Under the pieces are notes generated by a model, which saw only the letters and a program-made list of their open reading frames with translations, ran no database searches and was not told where the DNA came from. A stretch of DNA of 8,917 bases from NCBI GenBank assembly GCA_021413595.1, contig JAIOQD010000343.1, positions 1-8,917 on the forward strand. Reading direction: 5' to 3'. Made by a program: the position numbers and the translations under genes. This stretch comes from Bacteroidota bacterium (GTDB lineage: Bacteria; Bacteroidota; Bacteroidia; 2-12-FULL-35-15). Shown piece after piece: positions 8,835 to 8,917 of this stretch (the first letter of the stretch is position 1; the number at the start of each line of letters is the position of its first letter).

Positions 8835-8917
8835 CTAAGAACTTGCATAAAGGTAAACAGGAATAGCAAAAGGACATTGAGAGTACGTTTGAAAATAGAA
8901 CAAAAAAAACGTTATTA
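8835..8917 (-). pseudogene. 5' end of the same gene: signal peptide fragment ending in an in-frame TAG
   Basis: In the same frame as the giant protein, this stretch reads ITFFLFYFQTYSQ followed by CPFAIPVYLYASS and then TAG (8835-8837). The first part looks like the hydrophobic core and cleavage region of a Sec signal peptide. A TYSQ ending is common in Bacteroidota, and cleavage would fall near 8876/8877. The residue before the Cys is Gln, so this does not fit a lipobox. The start codon and any promoter or ribosome binding site lie past the right edge. Because both sides of the TAG share a frame and read as one protein, this is most simply a single-base nonsense change, or an error, in one gene. 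It is not a separate small gene. Confidence 0.65.

Noticed and set aside
8835..8837. TAG recoded as an amino acid
   Set aside because: It is the only TAG in the frame across the window, and Gln is encoded by CAA and CAG throughout.
8874..8885. Lipoprotein lipobox at TYSQC
   Set aside because: The residue before the Cys is Gln, not Gly or Ala, and no Leu stands at the -3 position, so ordinary signal peptidase I cleavage fits better.

Overview
The window is the inside of one very large gene on the minus strand, with no intergenic DNA. One reading frame (codons starting at plus-strand positions divisible by 3) stays open from 8834 down to position 1, 2944 codons by my codon-by-codon reading, and runs off the left edge. 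It encodes a secreted, low-charge Ser/Thr/Gly/Asn-rich protein made almost wholly of tandem SprB-type repeats. These repeats, the moderate-to-low GC (roughly 35-50% in the lines I counted) and the AGTDQTVC-type domain point to Bacteroidota, probably a gliding or type IX secretion (T9SS) lineage such as Flavobacteriia, Chitinophagia or Sphingobacteriia. The organism is an inference from protein style; there is no marker gene here.

Layout in protein order (right to left). 8917-8838: end of a signal peptide and the first residues of the mature protein; the start codon lies beyond the right edge. 8837-8835: an in-frame TAG that cuts this leader from the rest. 8834-8535 and 8534-8271: two parts of a Cys-rich N-terminal region. 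8268-8046: a first, divergent repeat (R0). 8040-7780: a PKD/Ig-like AGTDQTVC domain. 7775-1: at least 34 tandem units (R1-R34) of 75-79 residues (225-237 bp), continuing past the left edge. The C-terminus, where a T9SS sorting domain would be expected, is not in the window.

The array has higher-order structure. R10-R21 read as three copies of a four-unit block (about 920 bp each), in which a 'B' unit (NETC...NNGTAT) alternates with two kinds of 'A' unit (NVSCFGG). Toward the C-terminal side, R23-R26 resemble R31-R34, which again implies block duplication. Every unit carries two cysteines about 51 residues apart. Arginine is nearly absent.

By analogy with SprB of Flavobacterium johnsoniae, the product would be a long cell-surface filament or adhesin exported by the T9SS. 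The main caveat is the in-frame TAG just after the signal peptide: the gene is a recent pseudogene, the base is an error, or something rescues translation. No RNA genes, mobile elements, CRISPR arrays, promoters or terminators can be supported.
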